64,000 bases of DNA from Sphingobacterium thalpophilum (lineage in GTDB: Bacteria; Bacteroidota; Bacteroidia; Sphingobacteriales; Sphingobacteriaceae): contig NZ_CP151087.1 of NCBI RefSeq assembly GCF_038396785.1, positions 3,100,001 to 3,164,000 of the forward strand, written 5' to 3'. The notes under the pieces were generated by a model that saw nothing but the letters and a program-made list of their open reading frames with translations, was not told where the DNA came from and did no database searches. Numbering within the stretch: the stretch's first letter is position 1; each line of letters begins with the position of its first letter. Positions 54,846 to 63,544 of this stretch are shown one piece after another. Made by a program: the position numbers and the translations under genes.

Positions 54846-56090
54846 TTATATTTTCACGGAATTGCTTTTGAGGTATTTCATTATAATTGCTGTTGCTCCG
54901 GCCTTCTGCAGCACATACGCACGGGCCAGTTTTCCCGCCTCTTGACGGACAGCCTGATCTTGTAGAACAGCAAAGACTTTCTTTAGTTCTTTAGCACTAC
55001 CAATGGCGAAACCGGATCCATTTTGCACGAGCTCTTTCGCCTCCTGAAACTTCTTGAAATTTGGACCAAATAGCACCGGTATGCCATACGTTGCAGCCTC
55101 GAGTGTGTTATGTATCCCTACGCCAAAACCACCACCAATATAAGCCAGTTGGCCATAGCCATACAAAGACGAAAGCATACCAATGTTATCGATAACCAGC
55201 ACCTTTGAATCGGCAACTAATGCGGCATCGTAGCTAGCCATCTCCGAAAAGCGGAGCGCCTTCGGCCAAAGGTTAAAAATGCTCGCCAAATGTGATTCAT
55301 TGATTTCATGTGGCGCCAAGATCAGCTTATAGTCTGAATAACCCTGAAGCAATTCCTGTAGAGCCTGTTCATCTTCCGGCCAGGTGCTTCCTGCGACAAG
55401 CGTCGGACTTTCACCAACAAATTGGCTGATCTCGGAAATCATTTTTCTATTTTTAGGAATGTCTACCACGCGGTCAAAACGTGTATCTCCGGCTAACCCA
55501 GCATTCCGTATCCCAAATTCTTTCAAAAGACGTACACTTTCTTCATTTTGCACAAAGAAGTAAGTCACATAACTTAAAATTTTCAGAAAAAAAGTACCAT
55601 AGGCCTGAAAGAAAATCTGATCGGGTCTAAATATTGCTGAGATCAAAAACAAGGGAATGCCCCGTCTATGCAGGCCTTCAAAAAAATAATACCAATATTC
55701 ATATTTCGTAAACACAGCAAAACTTGGATTGATCAAGTCGAGAAAAAGCCGTGCGTGCTGAGCAGTATCGTAGGGGAGATAAAAAACATAATCGGCCAAA
55801 GCAGTGTTTTTTCTGATTTCATAGCCAGAGGGAGAATAAAATGTTACAATTATTTTATGATCCAAATAATTATTTTTCACTGCTTCCAGGACAGGTCTTC
55901 CTTGCTCAAATTCCCCCAATGAAGCAAAGTGAAACCAAATATGTTTTTGGGAAGAATCAACCGTTTGTTTCATCCTCGAATACCAGTCTTTTCGTCCCGC
56001 TACCATGAGCTTGGCTTTGGCATGAAAAGGAGCCAAAATACGCAGTAAGAGTCCGTAAAGAAAGATTCCAATTGAATAAAGCAAACGCAT
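54846..56090 (-). CDS. waaA: 3-deoxy-D-manno-octulosonic acid transferase (Kdo transferase)
   Basis: Adds Kdo to lipid A precursor at the inner membrane. 414 aa. Seen: N-terminal membrane anchor MRLLYSIGIFLYGLLLRIL, WFHFASLGEFEQGRPV with the catalytic Glu, VTFYSPSGYEI, YLPYDT, FTKYEYWYYFF, AGSTWPEDE, LAPHEINESH, and the sugar-nucleotide site GGGFGVGIHNTLEAATYGIPVLFGP. A -7 box lies 27 nt before the ATG. Confidence 0.94.
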   Translation of the reverse strand: MRLLYSIGIFLYGLLLRILAPFHAKAKLMVAGRKDWYSRMKQTVDSSQKHIWFHFASLGEFEQGRPVLEAVKNNYLDHKIIVTFYSPSGYEIRKNTALADYVFYLPYDTAQHARLFLDLINPSFAVFTKYEYWYYFFEGLHRRGIPLFLISAIFRPDQIFFQAYGTFFLKILSYVTYFFVQNEESVRLLKEFGIRNAGLAGDTRFDRVVDIPKNRKMISEISQFVGESPTLVAGSTWPEDEQALQELLQGYSDYKLILAPHEINESHLASIFNLWPKALRFSEMASYDAALVADSKVLVIDNIGMLSSLYGYGQLAYIGGGFGVGIHNTLEAATYGIPVLFGPNFKKFQEAKELVQNGSGFAIGSAKELKKVFAVLQDQAVRQEAGKLARAYVLQKAGATAIIMKYLKSNSVKI

Positions 56091-56116
56091 GTTTTTAAAA
56101 TAATGTTTATCTTAGT

Positions 56117-56124
56117 CAAAGATA
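56117..56124 (-). promoter_or_regulatory. -7 box for waaA
   Basis: TATCTTTG on the minus strand in the 65-nt gap to the divergent UXS gene. Confidence 0.5.
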
Positions 56125-56155
56125 TTAAACCCATTTCATTAAACGGAACCATTGA

Positions 56156-57148
56156 GTGGAAAATAAACATCGCAAACGGATTTTGATAACAGGAGCAGCT
56201 GGCTTCCTCGGTTCTCACCTTTGCGATCGCTTTATTGCCGAAGATTACGATGTCATTGGAATGGACAACCTAATTACCGGAGATCTACAGAATATAGCCC
56301 ATTTATTTAAGTTGGAAAATTTTGACTTCTATCATCACGATGTCTCAAAATTTGTCCACGTTCCCGGGCATTTGGATTATATCCTGCATTTCGCTTCGCC
56401 AGCCAGTCCCGTTGATTACCTTAAAATTCCGATACAAACATTGAAGGTAGGATCTTTGGGCACACATAATCTCTTGGGCCTAGCGCGTGCTAAACAAGCA
56501 CGCATTTTGGTAGCCTCCACCTCTGAGGTTTATGGCGACCCACTCGTTTCACCACAATCCGAGGACTACTGGGGCAATGTAAATCCCGTGGGACCTCGCG
56601 GTGTATACGATGAAGCGAAGCGCTTCCAAGAGGCGATAACGATGGCCTATCACAATGCACATGGTCTGGAGACCCGTATTGTCAGGATATTTAACACCTT
56701 TGGTTCCAGAATGCGTCTCAATGACGGCCGAGCTATTCCCACCTTTATCGCACAAGCGATACGAGGCGAAGATATCACGATTTTTGGGGATGGTTCACAA
56801 ACACGATCATTCTGTTATATTGACGACCAGGTCGAAGGCATCTTTCGCTTGTTGCATTCGGCATGTGCAACACCTATAAATATTGGTAATCCAGACGAAA
56901 TCAGCTTGCTACAATTGGCCCATGAAATTGTCGAATTGACAGACAGCTCGAGTAAAATCGTCTACGAACCATTGCCGGTTGATGATCCCAAACAACGGAA
57001 ACCCGATATTGGCTTGGCCAAATCAAAATTAGCCTGGGAACCTCAAATAGACCGAAAAACAGGATTGAAAAAAACCATAGAATTTTACAAAAAGATCCCT
57101 TTGGATACCTTATCACATAAAGACTTTACTTACTATAATCAACAATAA
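56156..57148 (+). CDS. UDP-glucuronate decarboxylase (UXS-type SDR)
   Basis: Extended short-chain dehydrogenase of 330 aa that decarboxylates UDP-glucuronate to UDP-xylose. Seen: [15 protein letters not shown] for [60 protein letters not shown] with Tyr and Lys, and [19 protein letters not shown]. The [11 protein letters not shown] block is the UXS marker. The start is GTG; an in-frame TGA lies right before it, so no longer start exists. Overlaps galE by one base (TAATG). Confidence 0.9.
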   Translation: MENKHRKRILITGAAGFLGSHLCDRFIAEDYDVIGMDNLITGDLQNIAHLFKLENFDFYHHDVSKFVHVPGHLDYILHFASPASPVDYLKIPIQTLKVGSLGTHNLLGLARAKQARILVASTSEVYGDPLVSPQSEDYWGNVNPVGPRGVYDEAKRFQEAITMAYHNAHGLETRIVRIFNTFGSRMRLNDGRAIPTFIAQAIRGEDITIFGDGSQTRSFCYIDDQVEGIFRLLHSACATPINIGNPDEISLLQLAHEIVELTDSSSKIVYEPLPVDDPKQRKPDIGLAKSKLAWEPQIDRKTGLKKTIEFYKKIPLDTLSHKDFTYYNQQ

Positions 57149-58179
57149 TGAACAAAAAAATACTAGTCACAGGAGGAACAGGTTATATCGGTTCGCACAC
57201 AGTAGTCGAACTACATCAAGCAGGATATGTACCTGTCATCGTGGATGATCTGTCCAATTCAAACATCAAAATTTTGGATCAGATTGAGAAGATCATCGGC
57301 GTTAGACCTGAATTTCACCAATTTGACCTTTGTGACACAGAACGCGTGAACGAATTTGTAAAAAACAATACCGATATCTCAGGAATTATCCATTTTGCGG
57401 CCTCTAAAGCTGTAGGTGAATCTGTACAGAAGCCTTTGAAATATTACCACAACAATTTCTTCTCGTTAATTAACTTATTAGAGGCATATCAAAATAAGCC
57501 TATTAATTTTGTCTTTTCTTCAAGCTGTACCGTATATGGTGAACCAGACTACTTACCTGTAGACGAGAGTGCTCCCGTAAAAAAGGCAACCTCTCCTTAT
57601 GGAAATACAAAACAAATTGCTGAAGAAATTCTACAGGAAACTGCTGCTGCATATGACAACTACAATATTATTGCGCTCCGTTATTTCAACCCTGTAGGTG
57701 CACATGAGTCGGCATTGATCGGTGAATTACCAAACGGTGTTCCTCAGAACCTGCTTCCTTTTATCACACAAACAGCCATTGGAAAAAGAGAAAAATTAAC
57801 GGTATTTGGCTCTGATTACGACACACCGGACGGATCTTGTATCCGCGACTATATTCACGTTGTTGATTTAGCAAAAGCTCACGTTGCAGCAATTAGATTA
57901 TTGGAAAAAGGCAACCCGAACGGAAAATACGATGTCTTTAATGTGGGAACAGGAAATGGATATTCTGTCCTTGAAGCGATCAAGGCTTTTGAGAAAGCTT
58001 CAGGACAAAAACTAAATTACGAATTTGGTCCACGTCGTGACGGAGATATCATCAAGGTTTACGGGGACGTCACTAAATCGGCCAATCAGTTGCATTGGAA
58101 AGCAGCACTTGGTATTGATGAAATGATGGCTTCTGCCTGGGCATGGGAAAAAAATCTGAAGGAAAATCCATTGGATTAA
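57148..58179 (+). CDS. galE: UDP-glucose 4-epimerase
   Basis: Interconverts UDP-glucose and UDP-galactose. 343 aa. Seen: GGTGYIGSHTVVELHQAGY, NFFSLINLLEAY, SSSCTVYGEPDYLPVDE, SPYGNTKQIAEEIL with Tyr and Lys, LRYFNPVGAHESALIGE, YDTPDGSCIRDYIHVVDLA and FNVGTGNGYSVLE. Begins on the last base of the previous stop, so the two enzymes are made together, feeding UDP-xylose and UDP-galactose into envelope glycans. Confidence 0.96.
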   Translation: MNKKILVTGGTGYIGSHTVVELHQAGYVPVIVDDLSNSNIKILDQIEKIIGVRPEFHQFDLCDTERVNEFVKNNTDISGIIHFAASKAVGESVQKPLKYYHNNFFSLINLLEAYQNKPINFVFSSSCTVYGEPDYLPVDESAPVKKATSPYGNTKQIAEEILQETAAAYDNYNIIALRYFNPVGAHESALIGELPNGVPQNLLPFITQTAIGKREKLTVFGSDYDTPDGSCIRDYIHVVDLAKAHVAAIRLLEKGNPNGKYDVFNVGTGNGYSVLEAIKAFEKASGQKLNYEFGPRRDGDIIKVYGDVTKSANQLHWKAALGIDEMMASAWAWEKNLKENPLD

Positions 58180-58229
58180 ACAGTAGCCTCTGCGACTACA
58201 GCAAAGCATTATACTCAGCTTAACTTTAT

Positions 58230-58262
58230 ATGACCGTCTTAAAACTGAGGCGGTCATCTTTT
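58230..58262 (+). terminator. Terminator after galE
   Basis: ATGACCG (58230-58236) pairs with CGGTCAT (58251-58257), continued by inner pairs, and ends in CTTTTT. Confidence 0.75.
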
Positions 58263-58439
58263 TAGCTGTACGAATCCTTCCACATCCTTTCTTTCCAATA
58301 ATTCCCATCAGATCACTTCCCACTTATCGTTTAAGCTGAAAAGCCGTTAGAATCGAAGCTGGATTAAAATCCTTTTCGTTGGATATATTTAGTTAGAACT
58401 AGCCGCCCAAAGGGTCGCTCTGCCATAAGAAGGTCGACA

Positions 58440-60182
58440 TTAAACAAACTCCTTGTCGGAAATATATTCCATAAGCATCCCGGCCTGATCTCCAAGCTTC
58501 TTTTTCAAGCGCTGCATAGATTTTTTTATCGCGTCTGGAGTAACACCCAATACGTTGGCTACTTCCTTATTATTTAACCCCAGTTTCATAAGCACAATAA
58601 CCCTCAGGTTAGATTCCGTTATATCGGGAAATCTAGATTGTATATCCTGGAGTAAATTGGGAAATTCTTTTACAATCAACAATTTAAATTCCTGCCATTT
58701 CTCTTCAGTGATGAGATGTGACTGCAACAATGTTTTTAGCTCCTCGCGATCTTTTTCAACAACATTCCCTTTTTCTTCAAGCATCGCAGAAAGTACATTT
58801 ATCTGTTCATTATTCCGCTTAAGATAAGCGACGTATTCCTCAACTTGGCTTTTAGAACTCACCAGTTCCCTGTCTAATTCTGCTTTTGTATACTTTAAAT
58901 TAAGAAGCTGATATTCATAGTCACGTATCCGTTTTCTAGCACGGGATCGAACAGCATTATAAATAAAAAAGAATAACACCAATACCAATAAACTTAATAT
59001 TAGCCATAATCGCCTCTCAGCTTGCTTTTTCTTAATAACAGCTTGTGCCAGCGATAATTTATCGGCATACTTTTGCTTGTCGGCCATAAACTTCAACTGG
59101 GACAATACCGGATCACCATCTAAAAAGCGTAGTGAGTCTTGGAGACGTTCTATTCTTCTTCGTGCATTCAGCTCACGACCTATATCGTTACTTTGCATCG
59201 CCAAATTCAGCTTGTGAATCTCAAGTTCAAGTATTGTCTTCTTATCATCCGAGCCCAACAAAAGGGATTCAGCTTCCGCAATCATATGACGAACATCCTT
59301 CGTTTCCTTATTCGCAATATTTAATCGAATACGCATCACTAAGGCAAAGATTGTATTTCGGTCATTCCCAAGAGATCTGGAAATCTCAAGATCTTTATCT
59401 AGGAGCAATAAAGCCTTATGGTAATCCTTCATACCTTCAAACACAGCCGCCTGATTACCTAAAATCTTCGCGTAGCGTAATGAGTCATTTTCTGAAAGTG
59501 CTAAAGTTTGAGCCAATTCAAAAATTTTCATTGCCTGCAAGGTATCACCACCACTTTTCAATGTCAGTAAACCTAAATTGTCCAAGATTTCAGCTTTCAA
59601 TTTCGGTGAAATTTGTTCTTGTCGTTGCCCTAAATCCAGATATTTAATTCCAGAAGTATAATCACCTAAAGTTCCAAAAAAATAGCCAAGCTTTTTGTAA
59701 GTTTGCGTTAGGTCCAAAACAAGTTCTTTCGGTATATCTTCGAGCCCTTTCTCTCCTTCCAAGATAAAAGGTAATGCCTCAGAGGCTTTCAGGCACCGAT
59801 ATAGATAAAAGCCATACATTACCTTTACCCAAATGCGTACATTTTGATAGCTATAGCCTTCTTCAAGGTCCAGCGCTTTTAAATAGTATTTATCACTAAA
59901 GTTATTTCTTGCGCCTTCGGCATTAAACGACTGATCCGCCAGTAAACAATAATAGATTGCCAAAAGTGCCTTATCATTTTTTCGTACCGCTTGGCTAAAA
60001 TACGGTGCAAGATATTTGCTTAACGACAGGCTAGAGGATTGATACTGCGCTGATTCTTTTATAATTGTTTCGTAAAAGTTCTTCTCTTCTATCGAGGAAT
60101 TGGAATCCATTAAATCCATCCCATAGACAACATGACAAGGTATGATTGTCAGGAAAAGAAAAAATAGAAGATATCGAAACAT
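58440..60182 (-). CDS. TPR sensor protein with membrane segment and C-terminal helix-turn-helix
   Basis: 580 aa. Signal peptide (FRYLLFFLFLTIIPCHVVYG), then TPR-like repeats to about residue 360 in the periplasm, one membrane segment (WLILSLLVLVLFFFIYNAV), a coiled coil (residues ~425-480) and a LuxR-like helix-turn-helix at the C-terminus (LGLNNKEVANVLGVTPDAIKKSMQRLKKKLG). This architecture is known in Bacteroidota as a membrane-bound transcription factor type, which transmits a periplasmic signal to the DNA-binding domain. The ligand and targets are unknown. It stands alone with no clear partner gene. Confidence 0.85.
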   Translation of the reverse strand: MFRYLLFFLFLTIIPCHVVYGMDLMDSNSSIEEKNFYETIIKESAQYQSSSLSLSKYLAPYFSQAVRKNDKALLAIYYCLLADQSFNAEGARNNFSDKYYLKALDLEEGYSYQNVRIWVKVMYGFYLYRCLKASEALPFILEGEKGLEDIPKELVLDLTQTYKKLGYFFGTLGDYTSGIKYLDLGQRQEQISPKLKAEILDNLGLLTLKSGGDTLQAMKIFELAQTLALSENDSLRYAKILGNQAAVFEGMKDYHKALLLLDKDLEISRSLGNDRNTIFALVMRIRLNIANKETKDVRHMIAEAESLLLGSDDKKTILELEIHKLNLAMQSNDIGRELNARRRIERLQDSLRFLDGDPVLSQLKFMADKQKYADKLSLAQAVIKKKQAERRLWLILSLLVLVLFFFIYNAVRSRARKRIRDYEYQLLNLKYTKAELDRELVSSKSQVEEYVAYLKRNNEQINVLSAMLEEKGNVVEKDREELKTLLQSHLITEEKWQEFKLLIVKEFPNLLQDIQSRFPDITESNLRVIVLMKLGLNNKEVANVLGVTPDAIKKSMQRLKKKLGDQAGMLMEYISDKEFV

Positions 60183-60437
60183 ATCGGCACAGGCATTGAA
60201 TTTCGCAATAAAAATAAAAAATAATTTTAATTAAATCATCATGAGACAAAATCAACCAACTACAAACACAGTTAAGATTTAGATCGTAATTAGGCCTTAC
60301 ATTCTTTTATTAAAAATGAGAATAGTACATTAAATAATACGCTACCATTGTTCGCGAATTAAACAAAGAAGCCATTTATTGGAAAACCTTGTGACTATTC
60401 ACTAAACGCGGTGAGATTATTTTTTTGACCAATAGTA

Positions 60438-61022
60438 TTACTTCTTATCAAAAAAACGATAAATATGATCTGGCGTAATGGCCTGCGTCAATTGGACATC
60501 GTATTCATTTTTATCTGCAATCACATCAATTGGATGAAAAAAAGATAGTCCAACACGCTGCACATCAACTTTACAGTACGAGAAAAAACGGTCGTAAAAC
60601 CCTTTTCCGTAACCTACCCTGTAGCCCAAAAGATCAAAAATTAACAAAGGAACTATAATCATATCAATAAGCGATGAATTCACCTTAATGCCGGATACTG
60701 GCTCAGGAATACCCCAGTTGTTCGTCTCAAATAGGGTATGCTCATCCAATATGAAATGTTGCATCGAATAGTCCTCAAAATTAGATCGCGAAACGACGAT
60801 CTTTATCTGTGGAAAAGATTCTTGAATATAGTTGATTATTAAATATGTATTGGGTTCGTGATATTTCCCTATGGGAATGAAAATATGCAAAAATTCGACC
60901 TCCGACAGATCAAGCTTTGTAAACTGCGAAAGTAGTCGCTCATTGAGCGTAGTTTCTGTCTCTACAGACAATTGACAACGCTTAGTTTTATACTCAAGTC
61001 GTAATTCTTGTTTTGATTTCAT
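60438..61022 (-). CDS. 5-formyltetrahydrofolate cyclo-ligase
   Basis: Converts 5-formyl-THF to 5,10-methenyl-THF using ATP. 194 aa. Seen: N-terminal MKSKQELRLEYKTKRCQLS, ELHIFIPIGKYHEPNT-like VEFLHIFIPIGKYHEPNTYL, and the signature GYRVGYGKGFYDRFF with the ATP-binding Gly/Tyr. Lies on the minus strand between a TPR regulator and efp. Confidence 0.93.
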   Translation of the reverse strand: MKSKQELRLEYKTKRCQLSVETETTLNERLLSQFTKLDLSEVEFLHIFIPIGKYHEPNTYLIINYIQESFPQIKIVVSRSNFEDYSMQHFILDEHTLFETNNWGIPEPVSGIKVNSSLIDMIIVPLLIFDLLGYRVGYGKGFYDRFFSYCKVDVQRVGLSFFHPIDVIADKNEYDVQLTQAITPDHIYRFFDKK

Positions 61023-61211
61023 TTGTAAAATAGTTATTTCTAAAATTTATTTCCCGTCCCTACCAAACTCTCCTTTAAAGTGTATTACGTATGCCAAGAT
61101 TAGTCAAAAATAGCATTCCTCCCAATTCAATTTTTATTTGATCTTCAAAAGCCATTAGAAATTCTTATTCAGAATCGAAAACCATATGCTCAACTCAGTT
61201 GAAACTTTTGT

Positions 61212-61249
61212 AAAAAAAAACGGCCTTGTAGCGAGCGCTAACAAGACCG
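61212..61249 (-). terminator. Terminator after efp
   Basis: Reading the minus strand, CGGTCTTGTTAGC pairs with a slightly imperfect GCTACAAGGCCG and is followed by T9. Confidence 0.85.
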
Positions 61250-61279
61250 AATAATCAACCTAAACCTAAAATCTTTGTA

Positions 61280-61840
61280 TTATTTTACGCGTTCGATATA
61301 ATTACCTGTTTGCGTATCAACTCTTACTTTCTCACCTTGATTAATGAACAAAGGCACCATAATTTCAACACCAGTCTCTACAGTTGCTTTTTTCAATGCA
61401 TTTGTAGAAGTATCTCCTTTTACAGCCGGTTCAGTATATGTAATTTCCAACTCAACACTTTTTGGAGCTTCTGCCATGATAGGCTCATCACTTTCAAAAG
61501 CAATAATTACAGTCATTCCCTCTTTCAAGAAACGAGCTGAATCACCGAACAAAAATTTAGGAATATTGAATTGCTCGTAGGTATTGTTATCCATTACCAC
61601 GAAGAAATCTCCATCCTCATACAAATACTGATAATCGCTAGTTTCTACACGCGCTATTTCTACAGATTCGTCAACTCTAAAACGGTATTCAACTAACTTA
61701 CCAGTTTTAACATTACGCATTCTCGCTTGATAAAACGCGCGTAAATTACCTGGTGTGCGGTGTATATATTCTTCTACGGATACTAATTCTCCGTTAAATC
61801 TTAAGATATTTCCTGATTTTACCTCTGATGCCTTAGCCAT
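61280..61840 (-). CDS. efp: Elongation factor P, atypical loop
   Basis: Relieves ribosome stalling at polyproline. 186 aa with the three-beta-barrel layout (KOW-like N-terminus, EF-P central OB domain, C-terminal OB domain ending DTQTGNYIERVK). Where the tip of the first-domain loop normally reads PGKGxAF, with the modified Lys34 (or Arg32), it reads PGNLRAF, so Asn32 is at the usual lysine position and Arg34 two residues later. A -7 box TACTTTTG (61884-61891) precedes the gene. The rest of the protein fits EF-P well. Confidence 0.95.
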   Translation of the reverse strand: MAKASEVKSGNILRFNGELVSVEEYIHRTPGNLRAFYQARMRNVKTGKLVEYRFRVDESVEIARVETSDYQYLYEDGDFFVVMDNNTYEQFNIPKFLFGDSARFLKEGMTVIIAFESDEPIMAEAPKSVELEITYTEPAVKGDTSTNALKKATVETGVEIMVPLFINQGEKVRVDTQTGNYIERVK

Positions 61841-61883
61841 TCTTTGAATTGAACTTTAAACGGTTATCTCATTATTGAGTCGT

Positions 61884-61891
61884 CAAAAGTA
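61884..61891 (-). promoter_or_regulatory. -7 box for efp
   Basis: TACTTTTG on the minus strand, 43 nt before the ATG. Confidence 0.5.
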
Positions 61892-61924
61892 CAAAAACTA
61901 ATTGTGTTATTAAAATTTCATTCG

Positions 61925-61996
61925 CTACTTTTTTTCTGAACCTGTTTGTTTTTTATGGCCGGAGGGAACCTTCAGTTCACTTTCGTAGCTGCTCAT
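61925..61996 (-). CDS. Doubtful 23-codon frame between the ABC gene and efp
   Basis: A minus-strand ATG opens 23 codons rich in Lys, Ser and Glu (MSSYESELKV begins it). It overlaps the efp promoter region. No supporting motif, so it may be random. Confidence 0.15.
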   Translation of the reverse strand: MSSYESELKVPSGHKKQTGSEKK

Positions 61997-62098
61997 GATG
62001 ATACAGTCTTGACGGTTTTATTGAAAGTAGCTATTTTTAATACAGGACAAGAACTTTTCGCCTATTTTCGATGTGATAGCAACAAATTGTCGATCTCC

Positions 62099-62740
62099 CT
62101 AAGACTTAAAATCGACTATAGAAATACTTTCATCGCAGAATTCATACTCTTTTTTTTGGTTCGAACAGACGATAAACAATCTAGACTCCAATTTTGTACG
62201 CTCAATTAAACGAAGATACCATTGTTCACCCGCACTATCCAAATTACTTGTAGGCTCATCCAACAAAACCAAGGCAGATGCAGAACAACAAGCTAGCGCT
62301 AGCTTGACACGTTGACGCATACCTGATGAAAAAAAACGGATCTCTCTGTCAAGCGCATGTTCCAATCCCAATAGCTTTACAACCGTTGCTTTATCAAAAG
62401 AAGGAAGATAATTTTTAAATTTAAAATGAAAATCAATCAGCTCGTTTAAGGTAAATTCCTCGATCAGTTCAACATAAGGAGCTGCGAGAGACAGCTGCTG
62501 ATATATCGTATCCACACCCAGGACTTGGTCTCCATCGGTGTAGATCAGTTCACCCGCTGAGGGTGTCAAACTACTTGAAAGCACTTTTAAGAAAGTGGAC
62601 TTTCCGGAACCATTATGGCCAAGGATGGCATAACTCTTGCCGGACTCGAAGGTATAGTTTATATGCCTAAAAATCCATTCATTGTTATACCTCCTACCAA
62701 TATCTTTTAATGTAATTTTCAAATTCACTAGAATCGACAA
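62099..62740 (-). CDS. Short ABC transporter ATP-binding protein
   Basis: 213-aa single ABC domain. Seen: Walker A GHNGSGKST, signature FSSGMRQRVKLAL, Walker B ALVLLDEPTSNLD and a C-terminal SNQKKEYEF instead of the usual D-loop/H-loop histidine (H region reads VCSNQ), so the switch histidine may be lost. No membrane partner is adjacent, and the family cannot be set. It lies 5 nt behind lpxA on the same strand and is probably co-transcribed. Confidence 0.85.
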   Translation of the reverse strand: MSILVNLKITLKDIGRRYNNEWIFRHINYTFESGKSYAILGHNGSGKSTFLKVLSSSLTPSAGELIYTDGDQVLGVDTIYQQLSLAAPYVELIEEFTLNELIDFHFKFKNYLPSFDKATVVKLLGLEHALDREIRFFSSGMRQRVKLALACCSASALVLLDEPTSNLDSAGEQWYLRLIERTKLESRLFIVCSNQKKEYEFCDESISIVDFKS

Positions 62741-62745
62741 AGCGA

Positions 62746-63534
62746 CTACATCGCTCTATTATTGAATCCTTTCATGATACCCCGGCCTGAGTTTCGAATA
62801 AAATCCAAAATTTCATCACGGATTTCCGTTGCCTGATATTCAGCTTCTATAATTTCTATTGCTTTAGCCAGATTTCTGTTTTGAACAAAAAGAATGCGAT
62901 AAAGATTCTGAATCTCGGCAATTTGCTCTTCCGAAAATCCTCTTCTTCTCAATCCAACAGAATTAATACCAGCATAAGAAATCGGTTCACGTGCGGCCTT
63001 AACAAAAGGAGGAATATCCTTACGCACCAATGAGCCACCGGTAACAAATGCATGCGAACCAATTTTGACAAATTGGTGAACAGCAACCATTCCAGCAAGT
63101 ACAACATAATCGCCTACTGTAATATGTCCAGCAAGTGTACTGTTGTTCGAAAAAACACAATTATCACCTACTTCACAATCGTGTGCAACATGACTATATG
63201 CTTGGATCAAACAATTTTTTCCAATGACCGTTTTATACCTATCCTTTGTTCCTCTATTGATTGTTACACACTCACGAATGGTTGTATTGTCTCCAATTTC
63301 AGCTGTAGTAATCTCACCATCAAATTTTAAATCTTGAGGTTCACCAGAGATTACTGCACCGGGATATATTTTACAGTTTTTTCCAATTCGAGCTCCATCC
63401 ATGATCGTCACATTTGATCCTATCCAAGTGCCTTCACCAATGACGACATCTTTATAAATGGTTACAAATGGCTCGATGACCACATTTTTAGCAATTTTTG
63501 CCTCCGGATGAATATAAGCTAATGGCTGTATCAT
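62746..63534 (-). CDS. lpxA: Acyl-ACP--UDP-N-acetylglucosamine O-acyltransferase
   Basis: First enzyme of lipid A synthesis. 262 aa left-handed beta-helix. Seen: the hexapeptide repeat pattern (IGEGTWIGSNVTIMDGARIGKNCKIYPGAVIS in pieces), catalytic His in SHVAHDCEVGDNCVFSNN, GHITVGDYVVLAGMVAVHQFV, and YAGINSVGLRRRGFS. Follows the fabZ stop by 10 nt. Confidence 0.97.
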   Translation of the reverse strand: MIQPLAYIHPEAKIAKNVVIEPFVTIYKDVVIGEGTWIGSNVTIMDGARIGKNCKIYPGAVISGEPQDLKFDGEITTAEIGDNTTIRECVTINRGTKDRYKTVIGKNCLIQAYSHVAHDCEVGDNCVFSNNSTLAGHITVGDYVVLAGMVAVHQFVKIGSHAFVTGGSLVRKDIPPFVKAAREPISYAGINSVGLRRRGFSEEQIAEIQNLYRILFVQNRNLAKAIEIIEAEYQATEIRDEILDFIRNSGRGIMKGFNNRAM

Positions 63535-63544
63535 CTATACTACT

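Noticed and set aside
61946..62209. 87-codon plus-strand frame across the efp and ABC gap
   Set aside because: Mostly antisense to the ABC gene end; no support.
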